Positions 1-9,481 of a stretch of DNA of 64,000 nt are shown piece by piece. The stretch comes from Terriglobus albidus (GTDB lineage: Bacteria; Acidobacteriota; Terriglobia; Terriglobales; Acidobacteriaceae). A program made the translations under genes and the position numbers. The DNA lies in the NCBI RefSeq assembly GCF_008000815.1, contig NZ_CP042806.1, positions 5,270,001 through 5,334,000 on the forward strand, in the 5' to 3' direction. Under the pieces are notes generated by a model, which ran no database searches, had not been told where the DNA came from, and saw only the letters and a program-made list of their open reading frames with translations. How positions within the stretch are numbered: position 1 is the first letter of the stretch; every line of letters begins with the position of its first letter.

Positions 1-582
1 AACAGGATCGGCGTTTGCTGTCATCCCCTTGAGCAGCGTCAAATTCCAGTTCAGAACCGCCAGCTCCTGCGACATGGAGTCATGCAGATCGCGTGCGATT
101 CTCCGGCGCTCTTCCAACTGCAGCGTGTCGATGGTGTTTGCCATCCGCCGCACCGCATTCTCGGCGCGATTACGCTCTGTGATGTCCTGATACAGGCCGT
201 AGACACCTTCGAGCACCCCGTCGACGATCAGGGGAATGCCATAGATCTCGACGTCGACCATCATGCCGTCCTTGCGCCGGCGCTGCGCGACCGTGTGGAC
301 CTTTTCCCCGCGCAGAACGGCCATGCTCAAGGCCTGCGCATCCTCGGTCGTATCAGGCCCGGTGATGAGCTCGTCCAACGTGGTTGCGTGCAGTTCCTCC
401 GTCGAGAACTGAAAGAGCGTGTGGAACGCACGGTTGCACATGACAAAGTCATGCCGAGCGTCGAGGGCAACGATCGCTACGGGACTGTCTTCAAACAAAG
501 CTCTCAGGTGTGCGCCCGTCGTCGTTGCCTCAAAGACTGGAGATACATGTTCCGCCAGATACAACCAATCACACTCACTCAT
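1..582 (-). CDS. PAS-domain sensor histidine kinase (HisKA_3 type), C-terminus outside window
   Basis: The reverse strand is open from an ATG at 582 to the window edge, giving 194 residues without a stop. Residues about 25-145 read as a PAS sensor domain (FEDSPVAIVALDARHDFVMC and onward, ending in the usual DITERNRAE-like linker). This is followed by EERRRIARDLHDSMSQELAV, the H-box of HisKA_3 kinases, with the phospho-accepting His in DLHD. Such kinases pair with NarL/LuxR-type response regulators; no partner is visible here. The ATPase domain must lie left of the window. No transmembrane segment is seen, so cytoplasmic sensing is likely. The gene follows the multiheme cytochrome gene on the same strand after a 409-bp gap, which is probably too long for one operon. 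Confidence 0.85.
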   Translation of the reverse strand, partial: MSECDWLYLAEHVSPVFEATTTGAHLRALFEDSPVAIVALDARHDFVMCNRAFHTLFQFSTEELHATTLDELITGPDTTEDAQALSMAVLRGEKVHTVAQRRRKDGMMVDVEIYGIPLIVDGVLEGVYGLYQDITERNRAENAVRRMANTIDTLQLEERRRIARDLHDSMSQELAVLNWNLTLLKGMTANADPV

Positions 583-991
583 GCTGCCCTCTCGGAAGTC
601 AGGATCAGGGTGATGCGTGTTTTCAATATGTTGGAGGACCCCAGCGAGTCCTCTTACGGTAGATCCACGATGGAGATTTGCTCCTCTGGCTCAGTGAGTG
701 TCTCTGAGTCTCGCAGCCGGCAGGGCGGCCAGTGAGGAGCAGGGATCAGGTTCTTTAGCATCTCGAAATAAATTGCGATACGGATGTAGCTCTCCCCTGG
801 GCATCGATGATGTTTGCCCGGATCGTTCCCATCGCAACGAGCGCCTAGAAATTGTTCGAAATAGAAACGAAGACCGCCGATACAACTGCCCAGGCGGTAA
901 CGCTCAGCGAGTGCGTTCCTGGAAAAATTGACCGATTAACATCTGATATATCACATTCCTGTAATTCGTATCCAGCTGTTCTTCCGAGTTC
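583..991. other. Intergenic region without a recognised gene
   Basis: These 409 bases separate two genes on the minus strand. Short open frames exist on both strands, but none has a convincing ribosome site or a recognisable protein. It should contain the promoter of the histidine kinase gene and the terminator of the cytochrome gene; no strong hairpin was identified by eye. Confidence 0.4.
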
Positions 992-3388
992 TCACCGTTG
1001 CCCTGAGAGCAAACGGTACGCCGTCTGCCGGGCGGATGGATCGTCACTCTTTAGCGCCAGTTCGAGCTGTTGCCTGGCTTCTACCGTCGAGCCTCTGCGA
1101 AGTGCGAGATCGGCGAGCGCGAGATGAACCTCTCCGTTTTGCGGACTAGCCGCTGCGGCAGATCGATACTCCTCTTCCGCGGCGGCGGGCTTGTTCTGCG
1201 CCATGAGGATGGATGCAAGCTCTAGATGCGCCTTCAGCTGGCCGGAGTCGAGCGCGATCGCCTGACGATACTGCGAGACTGCAGCATCGATCTTTCCGGC
1301 AGCAACAGAGATATCTCCAAGGTCTGCATAAAGAGCCGCGGAGCGTGGATCGATATGAATGGCCTGCTGCATCTGCTCCATCGCCTTCACCCACTGCTTG
1401 TTCGAGGCGAGCACGAGGGCATAACGATGATGGAGATCCGCAGACTCCGGGTTCGTGCGCAGCAGCGATTGCATGGCTGCTTCCGCCTTCTCCATATCGC
1501 CCTGGTCCGCGAGCAGCACCGCGAGATTGATCCTTGCCTCGGTCAAGCCAGGGTCGATCTGCAACGCTCTACGAAAGTTGCGTGCCGCATCGTCCGGTTT
1601 GGAAAGCCGTGTGAAGGTCAGCCCCATCAGGTTTTGTGCGTCGGCCATCTCAGGGTCCAGTGACAGCGCACGCTCGAGCGCTTGTTGGGCCTGCTGCACG
1701 TTCCCTAACTGAAGCTGGATGTTTCCCAACGTCGTGTATGCGACAGCGTCGTTCGGAGCTGCAGCAACAGCCTTCCCTGCAACCTGCAACGCTTGCGGTA
1801 GCTGATGCAACCGAGCGAGCGCCGCCGCCTGCTCCCGCAGCATTGCCGATGTGTGATCGGGCTGTTTGATTGCCTGCTCATACCAGTTAATCGCTTCAGC
1901 GTCGTTCCCCGCCCTTGCCTGGGCTGCCGCCAGGGCAAAGTAGAAGCCGGCGTGTTGAGGCTTCTGCTCTTCCAGGGCGCGCTGCAACAGAGAAATTCCT
2001 TGCTTAAGATTGGACCCTGCCGCAACCTGAGCGACTGCGTAGTACAGGTTCCCTTCTGGCATCTCCGATAACAGCCGCGGATCATACGCAACGACCTCGC
2101 CCTGGTAGGCTGGAATCGTCTCCTGGATAGGCGCCAGCAGATCATCCTTCGGCTTAAACCGCTGGATGAAATGGTCGGTCATCACAACATGAACGGCATC
2201 TTCGGTCCGACGCTTCCACATATGGCAGCCAAGGCAGTCAGAGTCGCGAGTCACCGTTGTTGCCGCGAGCCTGGGATGCTCGGCCTGATGGCATCCCTGG
2301 CAGACGGCGCGATATTGTGCGGCTCCGGCTTCTCCACGCTGCGGCCGGTGAGGGTTATGGCAAGTGATGCAGGTCATGTCGCTCTTCAGATAGCACTTCG
2401 ACTTTTGCAGCCGGTATGCCTGATGAGCCACTTCAAACCGGTCCTTCAACGCGGAGCCAGGCGCGTGGTCGAAGGCGATCTCGAAGTCCTGAAGCGGCTC
2501 TCCGGGTTTGAATGAGTATGCCGCGCGGTCATAACGACGGACCGAGTTCGGCAATGGAAGGCTCGTCGTTTCCAGGTGACACTGACGGCAGACATCCATC
2601 TGGCGCTCACGCGGCAGGTGCGCCGGATTCACAATGGTGGCGCGTACCTTCTCTTTATTCGGGAACCAGGCGCTGGCTGCCTTGACATGTGCTGCCCCGG
2701 GACCATGACAGCGCTGGCAGTCGATCCCCTCCGGAAGCTGCTCAGCGAAGGTGGCTCCATCGGACAGACTTCCGCTGCCGGGGTCTGACGATGGATAGCC
2801 ATTGTGGCAGAACATGCAATCTTTCCCGATGGCACGATGGACATCCATCTGTGTGGCCTGATCGTAGCCGGGACTCATCGCCCAGTAGCCACCCAGTTCG
2901 GTGTACCAGCTCACCGGCAGCTCGATGAGCTTGCCATCCGTTGTGCGATGAAGATAGGTACGGGCATGGTTTCCGGAGCCGATCGCGTAGTCCATGCTCT
3001 GGACATAGCTCTCAATCTCCTGCGCCGAATCCTGATTGAGCACGCTTCTCCGCAGATAGAGCGCGCCGTCCTGCTGCACCATCTCGTAGCGCTTTCCAGA
3101 GGGTTCATGCGTGATGGTATTCCGAGTTTTGAAGTCAGCAGTTTCGGTCTGCGGAGAGACCCGATGGAATGACCGTCCCATGCCGGTCTGCTTATATGTC
3201 TCGGCAATCCTGGCATGACAGCGGTTACAGCTCTGCGGAGGCGCATACCCGTTGGCATAGTGCTGATCGTCGCGGGAAGAGATTGCGCGGTGCAGCAGAA
3301 TTCCAGTGGCGCCCGCCAGCAGGGCGAGCACTGCAGCGGCGATTCGCCATCGTGAGTGCTCAAACCGGAAGAAGGATCGTGGATTCAC
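992..3388 (-). CDS. Heptaheme c-type cytochrome with TPR domain
   Basis: The 798-residue product starts at GTG and has an N-terminal membrane anchor or signal (about residues 14-33). Seven CXXCH heme sites lie at about residues 54, 191, 224, 267, 340, 363 and 385. From about residue 430 to the end it is made of tetratricopeptide repeats, for example the unit around [20 protein letters not shown]. The layout is that of periplasmic multiheme cytochromes of the NrfA/cytochrome c554-like superfamily with a TPR tail, common in Acidobacteriota. Its likely role is periplasmic electron transfer; the substrate or partner cannot be told from sequence. It is divergent from the semialdehyde dehydrogenase gene, and the tandem TTGC-N7-GCAA boxes at 3403-3438 begin only 14 bp before its start, which suggests repression by the same regulator as the rest of this block. 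Confidence 0.85.
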   Translation of the reverse strand: MNPRSFFRFEHSRWRIAAAVLALLAGATGILLHRAISSRDDQHYANGYAPPQSCNRCHARIAETYKQTGMGRSFHRVSPQTETADFKTRNTITHEPSGKRYEMVQQDGALYLRRSVLNQDSAQEIESYVQSMDYAIGSGNHARTYLHRTTDGKLIELPVSWYTELGGYWAMSPGYDQATQMDVHRAIGKDCMFCHNGYPSSDPGSGSLSDGATFAEQLPEGIDCQRCHGPGAAHVKAASAWFPNKEKVRATIVNPAHLPRERQMDVCRQCHLETTSLPLPNSVRRYDRAAYSFKPGEPLQDFEIAFDHAPGSALKDRFEVAHQAYRLQKSKCYLKSDMTCITCHNPHRPQRGEAGAAQYRAVCQGCHQAEHPRLAATTVTRDSDCLGCHMWKRRTEDAVHVVMTDHFIQRFKPKDDLLAPIQETIPAYQGEVVAYDPRLLSEMPEGNLYYAVAQVAAGSNLKQGISLLQRALEEQKPQHAGFYFALAAAQARAGNDAEAINWYEQAIKQPDHTSAMLREQAAALARLHQLPQALQVAGKAVAAAPNDAVAYTTLGNIQLQLGNVQQAQQALERALSLDPEMADAQNLMGLTFTRLSKPDDAARNFRRALQIDPGLTEARINLAVLLADQGDMEKAEAAMQSLLRTNPESADLHHRYALVLASNKQWVKAMEQMQQAIHIDPRSAALYADLGDISVAAGKIDAAVSQYRQAIALDSGQLKAHLELASILMAQNKPAAAEEEYRSAAAASPQNGEVHLALADLALRRGSTVEARQQLELALKSDDPSARQTAYRLLSGQR

Positions 3389-3402
3389 CAGTATTCACTC
3401 TA

Positions 3403-3438
3403 TTGCGTATTATGCATTGCCGTTTGACTATTCTGCAT
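3403..3438. promoter_or_regulatory. Tandem 15-bp operator pair (block-1 regulon), pair 1
   Basis: Box 1 is TTGCGTATTATGCAT (3403-3417) and box 2 is TTGACTATTCTGCAT (3424-3438); the starts are 21 bp apart. The pair lies between the divergent cytochrome and mmsA starts. It belongs to a set of seven pairs described under the other operator entries. The inferred binder is the IclR-family protein encoded at 17098-17892. Confidence 0.75.
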
Positions 3439-3504
3439 AGAAATTTGTATGGTGGCTGCACACGTCAAAGGGGTATGCTTTCCCCGACGAATCGAGGTTC
3501 AGCA

Positions 3505-5046
3505 ATGGCATCCACAGCGATCGCACCCGATCATACAGCCGCCTCAACAAGGCTGCGCGAGATCACACATTGGATTGGCGGAGCAGAGCGGGCAGGGACA
3601 TCCGGCCGTTTCGGCGACGTGTATAACCCGGCTACCGGCCACGTGCAAGCCAAAGTTCCGCTGGCTAACCGGCAGGAGCTGGAAGCAGCCGTTGCTGCAG
3701 CACGGGAGGCCTTCCCTGGCTGGTCCGCACAGCCCCCGCTGCGGCGGGCACGCGTGCTCTTCCGCTTCCGCGAGCTCTTCGAGAAGAATATGGACCGGTT
3801 TGCCGAGATCATTACCTCGGAGCATGGGAAGGTGCTTTCGGACGCCAAAGGCGAGGCGACCCGCGGCATGGAAGTGATCGAGTTCGCCACCGGCATTCCA
3901 CACCTGATCAAGGGCGAGTTCTCTGAGATGGTGGGCTCCGATGTGGATAGCTGGTCGATGCGGCAGCCGCTCGGTGTGGTCGCCGGCATTACTCCCTTCA
4001 ACTTTCCCGCGATGGTTCCTATGTGGATGTTTCCCATTGCACTGGCATGCGGAAATACCTTCGTCCTGAAGCCGAGTGAGCGCGATCCCAGCGCTTCCAT
4101 CCTGATTGCCCAACTCCTCAAGGAAGCTGGACTTCCGGACGGTGTATTCAACGTGCTGCATGGGGATAAGGAGTCCGTCGACGGATTACTGGAGCATCCT
4201 GACGTCAAAGCGATCAGCTTTGTTGGATCGACCCCGATCGCACAGTACGTCTACACCAAGGGAACCTCGCACGGAAAGCGCGTTCAGGCTCTGGGCGGAG
4301 CGAAAAACCACATGATCGTCATGCCCGACGCCGATATGGATCAGGCGGCCGATGCCCTGGTGGGCGCAGCCTATGGATCTGCCGGTGAGCGCTGCATGGC
4401 TATCTCGATTGCCGTCACGGTCGGCCATGAGACTGCCGACATCCTGCGGGACAAGGTCATCGAACGCATCGAAAAGCTCAAGGTCCTTCCCGGTACCGAC
4501 CGTGACGCCGACATGGGGCCGCTCGTTACCAAGACTCATCTTGAGCGGGTCAGCGGATATCTCGATACAGGAACGCAGGAAGGCGCCGAGCTGGTCGTGG
4601 ATGGACGGAAGAGCGCGCTGCCCAAGGGCGAAGGCTTCTTCATGGGAGCTACCATCTTCGACCATGTGAAGCCGGAGATGAATATCTATAAGGATGAGAT
4701 CTTCGGGCCGGTGCTGGGACTGGTCCGCGCCAGCAACTTCAAGACAGCGCTGGAGCTGATCAACGAACACGAGTTCGGCAACGGCGCCTCCATCTTCACG
4801 CGCGATGGCGACACGGCTCGCGAGTTTGCACGCTCGGTACAGGCCGGCATGGTGGGCATCAATATTCCGATCCCGGTGCCGATGGCCTTCCACAGCTTCG
4901 GTGGATGGAAGCGGTCTCTGTTTGGCGACCATGCAATCTATGGCATGGAAGGGGTTCGTTTCTATACGCGGCTGAAGACCATTACGGCACGGTGGCCAAC
5001 GGGCATTCGCGAGGGTGTGGATACGAAGATGCCTACGTTGGGGTAG
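3505..5046 (+). CDS. mmsA: CoA-acylating methylmalonate/malonate-semialdehyde dehydrogenase
   Basis: The 513-residue protein belongs to the aldehyde dehydrogenase superfamily. The MMSDH signature GERCMAI places the catalytic cysteine at about residue 297, and [15 protein letters not shown] and the C-terminal [10 protein letters not shown] are also family-typical. The enzyme oxidises methylmalonate or malonate semialdehyde with CoA and NAD to propionyl-CoA or acetyl-CoA. The open frame extends upstream to 3169 and an ATG at 3475 is possible, but ATG 3505 has a GAGG at good spacing and gives the usual family length. The operator pair at 3403-3438 is 67 bp upstream. In this block the enzyme probably performs the last step that delivers acyl-CoA. 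The nearest family alternative is another ALDH, but the Cys signature makes MmsA/IolA likely. Confidence 0.9.
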   Translation: MASTAIAPDHTAASTRLREITHWIGGAERAGTSGRFGDVYNPATGHVQAKVPLANRQELEAAVAAAREAFPGWSAQPPLRRARVLFRFRELFEKNMDRFAEIITSEHGKVLSDAKGEATRGMEVIEFATGIPHLIKGEFSEMVGSDVDSWSMRQPLGVVAGITPFNFPAMVPMWMFPIALACGNTFVLKPSERDPSASILIAQLLKEAGLPDGVFNVLHGDKESVDGLLEHPDVKAISFVGSTPIAQYVYTKGTSHGKRVQALGGAKNHMIVMPDADMDQAADALVGAAYGSAGERCMAISIAVTVGHETADILRDKVIERIEKLKVLPGTDRDADMGPLVTKTHLERVSGYLDTGTQEGAELVVDGRKSALPKGEGFFMGATIFDHVKPEMNIYKDEIFGPVLGLVRASNFKTALELINEHEFGNGASIFTRDGDTAREFARSVQAGMVGINIPIPVPMAFHSFGGWKRSLFGDHAIYGMEGVRFYTRLKTITARWPTGIREGVDTKMPTLG

Positions 5047-5712
5047 TGGATATTGGGTGGGAGCAGCGGTTTGAGTCTGCTGCTATGAAGGATATAAAAC
5101 GATGGGCTTTAGCTCTGGGCTTTCCTGGCCATCAGGAAAAGCCCACGGTTAAAGCCCCTCTCTTCTGGAGCTATATCTCTTTCCCGCATAGCTTAACCAG
5201 AGAAACTGCAACTGTTGCGCGCGGCGCAACCATTTCGCACCGCAGGTGCGAATGCCTTGCTTAAGGGGACGGCTTCAGCCGTCCCATCCCTGCCAGTAAG
5301 AGATGGCGGCTTTAGCCGCTGAGGGCTTCGTATTTTGAAAAGCAGATTTCTCCGCTAGCGCTACGAAATGACAAAAGTTGGAGCCCGAGGTTGTACTTCC
5401 GCGTGGATGAATTTGACCTCAGCGGCTAAAGCCGCAGTCTTTGTACGACCTTGTGCGGGACGGCTGAAGCCGTCCCCTTAAGCAAAACAATCGCGCGAGG
5501 CGCGATACCATTCTTCGCTTTCGGCGAAGAATGGACCAAGCAGGTCCTTCGCTAATCACCCAGCGAACAAGTTCGCTGGGGTCCGAATGCTCAGTATGAC
5601 AAATCTAGAGAGTATGGGCTCCGGAATTTGGCGCTGCACACGGTCACGTCCCCCCAACAAAAAATAGCCGTGCCGCTTTCGCGGCACGGCATTACAGGGG
5701 GCGTACAACGTC
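5047..5712. repeat. Repeat-filled intergenic region with large palindrome copy 1
   Basis: No gene is supported in these 666 bases. A large inverted repeat spans 5257-5485. Its outer arms (5257-5285 and 5457-5485) are a perfect 29-bp inverted repeat, and each arm itself contains the palindrome GACGGCTTCAGCCGTC. Inner arms at 5306-5324 and 5417-5435 are a perfect 19-bp inverted repeat. The loop holds a reverse copy of a module (GTCATTTCG through GAAATCTGCTT, about 5341-5373) that also occurs at 20826, 51955 and 53936. A second copy of the palindrome lies at 43680-43837. Short hairpins follow at 5490-5600. The convergent neighbouring genes may use these hairpins as terminators. Confidence 0.8.
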
Positions 5713-8700
5713 TTAGAAGTTGATACGGGCGGCGAGCTGCAGCAGCCTTGGCTCGTTTACCTGGGTTGTGATCTGTCCCTGCTGCGCCGAGCCAATAGAG
5801 GTATTTGGCGCGCCGAACTGGACACGGTTGAACAGGTTGAACGATTCGACGCGAAGCTGCAGGATCACTTGCTCGGTCATGTGCGTGTCCTTGAACAAAG
5901 CGAGATCGAAGTTCGCTATGCCTGGAGCACGCAGAGTGCCATCGGTACGGGATTCGTTGCCGAACTTGAAGTTGCCTGGAGCAACGAAACATGAGGTGTT
6001 GAAGTATCCGCTGTTGGAAAACTTATCTCCTAACCGCGACTGCACACGTCCTCCGATGCCCTTATTGCAACCCTGAACCACGTTCGGACGTGTCGTACCG
6101 CCCAGCGAGTAGGTGCTGACGGTGTTTGAGGCCATGGAGAGTCCCAGCGGGTAGCCCTTCTGGAAGGTCGTTACACCATTGAAGCCCCAGCCGGAGACTA
6201 ACTTATCCATCACGCCACTGACGCCGGCGGCAAAGTGCTGCCCACGGCCGAATGGCAGTGAGTAGACATAGCTGACGGTAAGACGCTGGCGCGAATCATA
6301 GCCGGAGAGCGCGTACTCTCCACCCAGATCGTTGTTGTTTTGATAGCCGGGAGCTCCGGTTGCCTCTAGCCAGGAGGTCAGCGACTCCGTGTTGGCCAGC
6401 AGCTTCGAGAAGGTATACGAGCCGAGCAGCACTCCGCCCGAAGTGAAGCGCTTCTCCATCTTCATCTGCAACGCGTTGTAGTTGCTGACGCCCACATAGT
6501 TACCCGTGTTGGAGATGGCTCCATACTGCGGGAACGGACGATAGAGCTGCGTGGAGTTGATGGTGGCATACTGCTGCGAGCCCTGATTGAACGCTGCTCG
6601 GTTGAACGGATTCGGAACCGTCTTGGTGAGGAAGCACGCGCTCGACAGGTTTGCAGTTGAGCCCACGCAGTTGGGGTCACTCGCCGCCTGATTCAGATAC
6701 GAGGCCGCGACCTGGTTGATGCTGTGGCTGTTCGGCAGGTGAGAACCATGCAGACCGGCATAAGCAGCTTCGAGTGCAACTCCGAGCGGGAGTTGACGCT
6801 GGATGGCGAAGTTCCACTGGTAGGTGGCGCCGTTCTCTTCATCCTTCTGCAGCGCATTTGCGGAGCCGCCGAGCAGCAGGTTCTGGTAGTTGGCTCCGCG
6901 GCCGGGAGCGGGCGTAATGCCGCTCGGCAACGGATTATCCAGCGTAGCGTTCGGAGTCTTGCCCGAGTCCAACGTGGTAACCGGATTGTTGGTGATGTAG
7001 GAGAGCGGCGACTGCACCGGCGACTCCGGGAACTGCAGGATTGCGGGGATCACAAACTTACCCCAGCCGGCACGAACGACCGTCTTATCATCCGGTCTCC
7101 ATGCCAAACCGAGACGCCCCGAGAAGTTGGCGAAGTGCTCGTTGCGGGTTCCCTGCCCCGGAGACACAAGATCATAGGCTCCGGTCACTGCCCGGCCGTT
7201 GATCGTAATGTTGCCGAGAACCGGATTCACCTCGTTGGGATTGAAGGTGGCGATCAGGTTGTTGGTCTCGCGGAACGTACCCGGAATCTCATACCGCAGA
7301 CCGACGTTCAGAGTCAGCCGTGGGGTCAGGTTCCAGTTGTCCTGCACGTAGTAGCCCTGGTAGTAGATGGTGCTGAACGTCGGCGGCGCAATCTGCACCA
7401 CACTTGCAGACGACGCCTGATCGACCATGTAGCCCATCAGAAATGAGGCGAAGGGATGTCCACCCGCCGCGTTGTTTCCAAACGAGGACATGAAGGTGTT
7501 GAACTGGAACGATCCGCCGGGGCTGTTGTTCTGGAAGTACTTCATCTCCATGCGGCGCAGATCCACACCCGCCTTGATGGTGTGGGTTCTGATGGTCTTC
7601 GTAATGGTCGGAGCAATGACGTAGTTGTTGTTGACTGAGAAGATATAGCCGGTACCAATTCCGTTGACCGTCGGGTTCGACAACGCAATTGCGGGCACCG
7701 TGGTCGAGCTCGGCACATTGTTCAGGCCGGAGATAGTTCCCATGTACGAGGGGAAACCGAGTTTGGTCTCGTCATACCCCAGGGTTCCAGGCGTACGAAC
7801 GTAGTTCCAGCGGGTGAAGGAGAGCCGCAGATCGCCTACCAGAGTCGGGCTGAACATGTACGAGTCACCGACAACGGTCTGGTAAGTCTTGAACGACTCG
7901 GGCGAAATGGGATCGCCGGAACGGAGACCATTCTTGTACGGATCCGATGCGGCGTTGTTTGAGTTCCACTGCGTATAACGGCCGAAGAGATTCTGCTTAT
8001 CGCCGATCTTGAAATCGACGCGGCCGTTGTACTGGTCGTTCGTGCCACCGGAACCGGCATAGGCTACGAAGTTATTGGTCACACCGGCACGTGTGGGCTG
8101 CGCATAGTACGGGAAGGCCAGCAAGTTGGTGGCGACCTTACTCCAGCGAGCCTGCGGAATGATGTTGTTCGGATACGGTGTGCGCGGGCCGGTATAACCA
8201 GGGCATCCCTGGCCTGCCGATGCAGTGCCGCCGCATGCATCGTAGATTTGCCCCGCGGTGGCTACCGAAGCCGGGCTGCCTGACGCATTGGTGCAGAAGC
8301 CGGTCGATGAGTTGAGGGTGCACAGTTCACTGAAGTCGCCTGTGCGCATCTTTACCGTCGGTACCGTGTAGTTATAGAGGCGCTTCTGCGCCTGCCGGTA
8401 GCCCTGGTAGTCGAAAAATCCAAAGACCTTATCCTTGAAGATCGGGAAGCCGATATTCCCACCGAACTGGTTCTGGTGGTACGGATTCTTGCCCAGAACG
8501 TTTGCCGGAACATCTGTATGCTTCGCGAAGTACGGGGTCGAGTTGAAGATCGTGTTGCGGACGTACTCGTATACCGTTCCGTGAATCTTATTCGAACCTG
8601 ACTTGCTGGCGATGTTGACGACGCCGCCGGTGTACATACCGTACTCAGCCGTGTTGTTGCTGGTCTGAACGCGGAATTCCTGTACAGCGTCCTGCGACGG

Positions 8701-9348
8701 CACGAGGATAGTGGCGTTGCCATAGGACACATTCACCGGAGCACCGTCATAGAGCGTGGAGCTTTGATTGGCGCTGCCGCCGCCGATCTGATAGTTGCCG
8801 GCAGCGAATACATTCTGGCCGGTCAGGTTACCTGACGAACTGCCCTGCGGAACCACGCCGGGGACAAGGCCGACCAGCGCCAGAACGTTTCTTCCATTAA
8901 GCGGAATCTCGGTCACGGCCTTGCCCTGAACGACCTGGCCGAGAGATGCATTCTCCGACTGAATGATCGGCGCCTGCGAGGTGATGGTGACCTCTTCCGT
9001 CGTCTCACCAATTGCGAGCTCTACATTCTCGCGGGTTGCCAGGGCGACCTGCACCTCGACGGGGTTGTGGGTGTAGCGTTTGAAGCCGCTTCTCTCTACC
9101 GAAAGCGTGTACTCGCCTGGGATCAGAGACAGGAACTGGAAGTCGCCGTTGTCAGCAGTGGCAACGACCTTCTTGTCTCCGGTTGCATTGTTTGTCAGTG
9201 TCACCTGGGCGCCCGGCATTACCGATCCACTCGTGTCAGTGACCGTCCCCACCACAGATCCGGCAGCGCTCTGCGCCCATGCGTGAGGAGCGATCCCCAC
9301 CAGACACAAAAGGAGCGTGCACAGGAGTGCTAATTTGATACCTTTCAT
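5713..9348 (-). CDS. Oar-like TonB-dependent outer-membrane receptor
   Basis: The 1211-residue protein begins with a signal peptide (cleavage probably after AWA at residue 25), then a carboxypeptidase-regulatory-like beta-sandwich (about 30-115), a plug-like domain with the family-typical IPLNGRNVLALVGLVPGV, and a long beta-barrel ending in aromatic F (RLLQLAARINF). GGAGG precedes the ATG at 6 bp. Acidobacteriota use such receptors for oligosaccharide or other large-substrate uptake; no ligand can be named. The gene lies 133 bp downstream of the DUF1080/FG-GAP gene on the same strand. No operator box was seen directly before it, so it is probably co-transcribed from the boxed promoter at 11440-11475. 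Confidence 0.9.
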   Translation of the reverse strand: MKGIKLALLCTLLLCLVGIAPHAWAQSAAGSVVGTVTDTSGSVMPGAQVTLTNNATGDKKVVATADNGDFQFLSLIPGEYTLSVERSGFKRYTHNPVEVQVALATRENVELAIGETTEEVTITSQAPIIQSENASLGQVVQGKAVTEIPLNGRNVLALVGLVPGVVPQGSSSGNLTGQNVFAAGNYQIGGGSANQSSTLYDGAPVNVSYGNATILVPSQDAVQEFRVQTSNNTAEYGMYTGGVVNIASKSGSNKIHGTVYEYVRNTIFNSTPYFAKHTDVPANVLGKNPYHQNQFGGNIGFPIFKDKVFGFFDYQGYRQAQKRLYNYTVPTVKMRTGDFSELCTLNSSTGFCTNASGSPASVATAGQIYDACGGTASAGQGCPGYTGPRTPYPNNIIPQARWSKVATNLLAFPYYAQPTRAGVTNNFVAYAGSGGTNDQYNGRVDFKIGDKQNLFGRYTQWNSNNAASDPYKNGLRSGDPISPESFKTYQTVVGDSYMFSPTLVGDLRLSFTRWNYVRTPGTLGYDETKLGFPSYMGTISGLNNVPSSTTVPAIALSNPTVNGIGTGYIFSVNNNYVIAPTITKTIRTHTIKAGVDLRRMEMKYFQNNSPGGSFQFNTFMSSFGNNAAGGHPFASFLMGYMVDQASSASVVQIAPPTFSTIYYQGYYVQDNWNLTPRLTLNVGLRYEIPGTFRETNNLIATFNPNEVNPVLGNITINGRAVTGAYDLVSPGQGTRNEHFANFSGRLGLAWRPDDKTVVRAGWGKFVIPAILQFPESPVQSPLSYITNNPVTTLDSGKTPNATLDNPLPSGITPAPGRGANYQNLLLGGSANALQKDEENGATYQWNFAIQRQLPLGVALEAAYAGLHGSHLPNSHSINQVAASYLNQAASDPNCVGSTANLSSACFLTKTVPNPFNRAAFNQGSQQYATINSTQLYRPFPQYGAISNTGNYVGVSNYNALQMKMEKRFTSGGVLLGSYTFSKLLANTESLTSWLEATGAPGYQNNNDLGGEYALSGYDSRQRLTVSYVYSLPFGRGQHFAAGVSGVMDKLVSGWGFNGVTTFQKGYPLGLSMASNTVSTYSLGGTTRPNVVQGCNKGIGGRVQSRLGDKFSNSGYFNTSCFVAPGNFKFGNESRTDGTLRAPGIANFDLALFKDTHMTEQVILQLRVESFNLFNRVQFGAPNTSIGSAQQGQITTQVNEPRLLQLAARINF

Positions 9349-9481
9349 TGCGTTCCTCCGAAATGGCCGTATCCGTTGCGGCCCCGGTTTGTTCTTTCAA
9401 CTGCCTTGCTACAAGCGCCGGTTGCTCAATTGCTCTTGCGATGTCGCACCAGAAAATGAATCAATGCTTCCGATCGCCGGG

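Noticed and set aside
583-991. Small open frames between the histidine kinase and the cytochrome gene (for example 698-931)
   Set aside because: No ribosome site, no recognisable features and unlike the coding composition of the neighbours.
3169-3504. Longer N-terminus of MmsA
   Set aside because: It would overlap the divergent cytochrome gene and the operator pair and exceed the family length by more than 100 residues.
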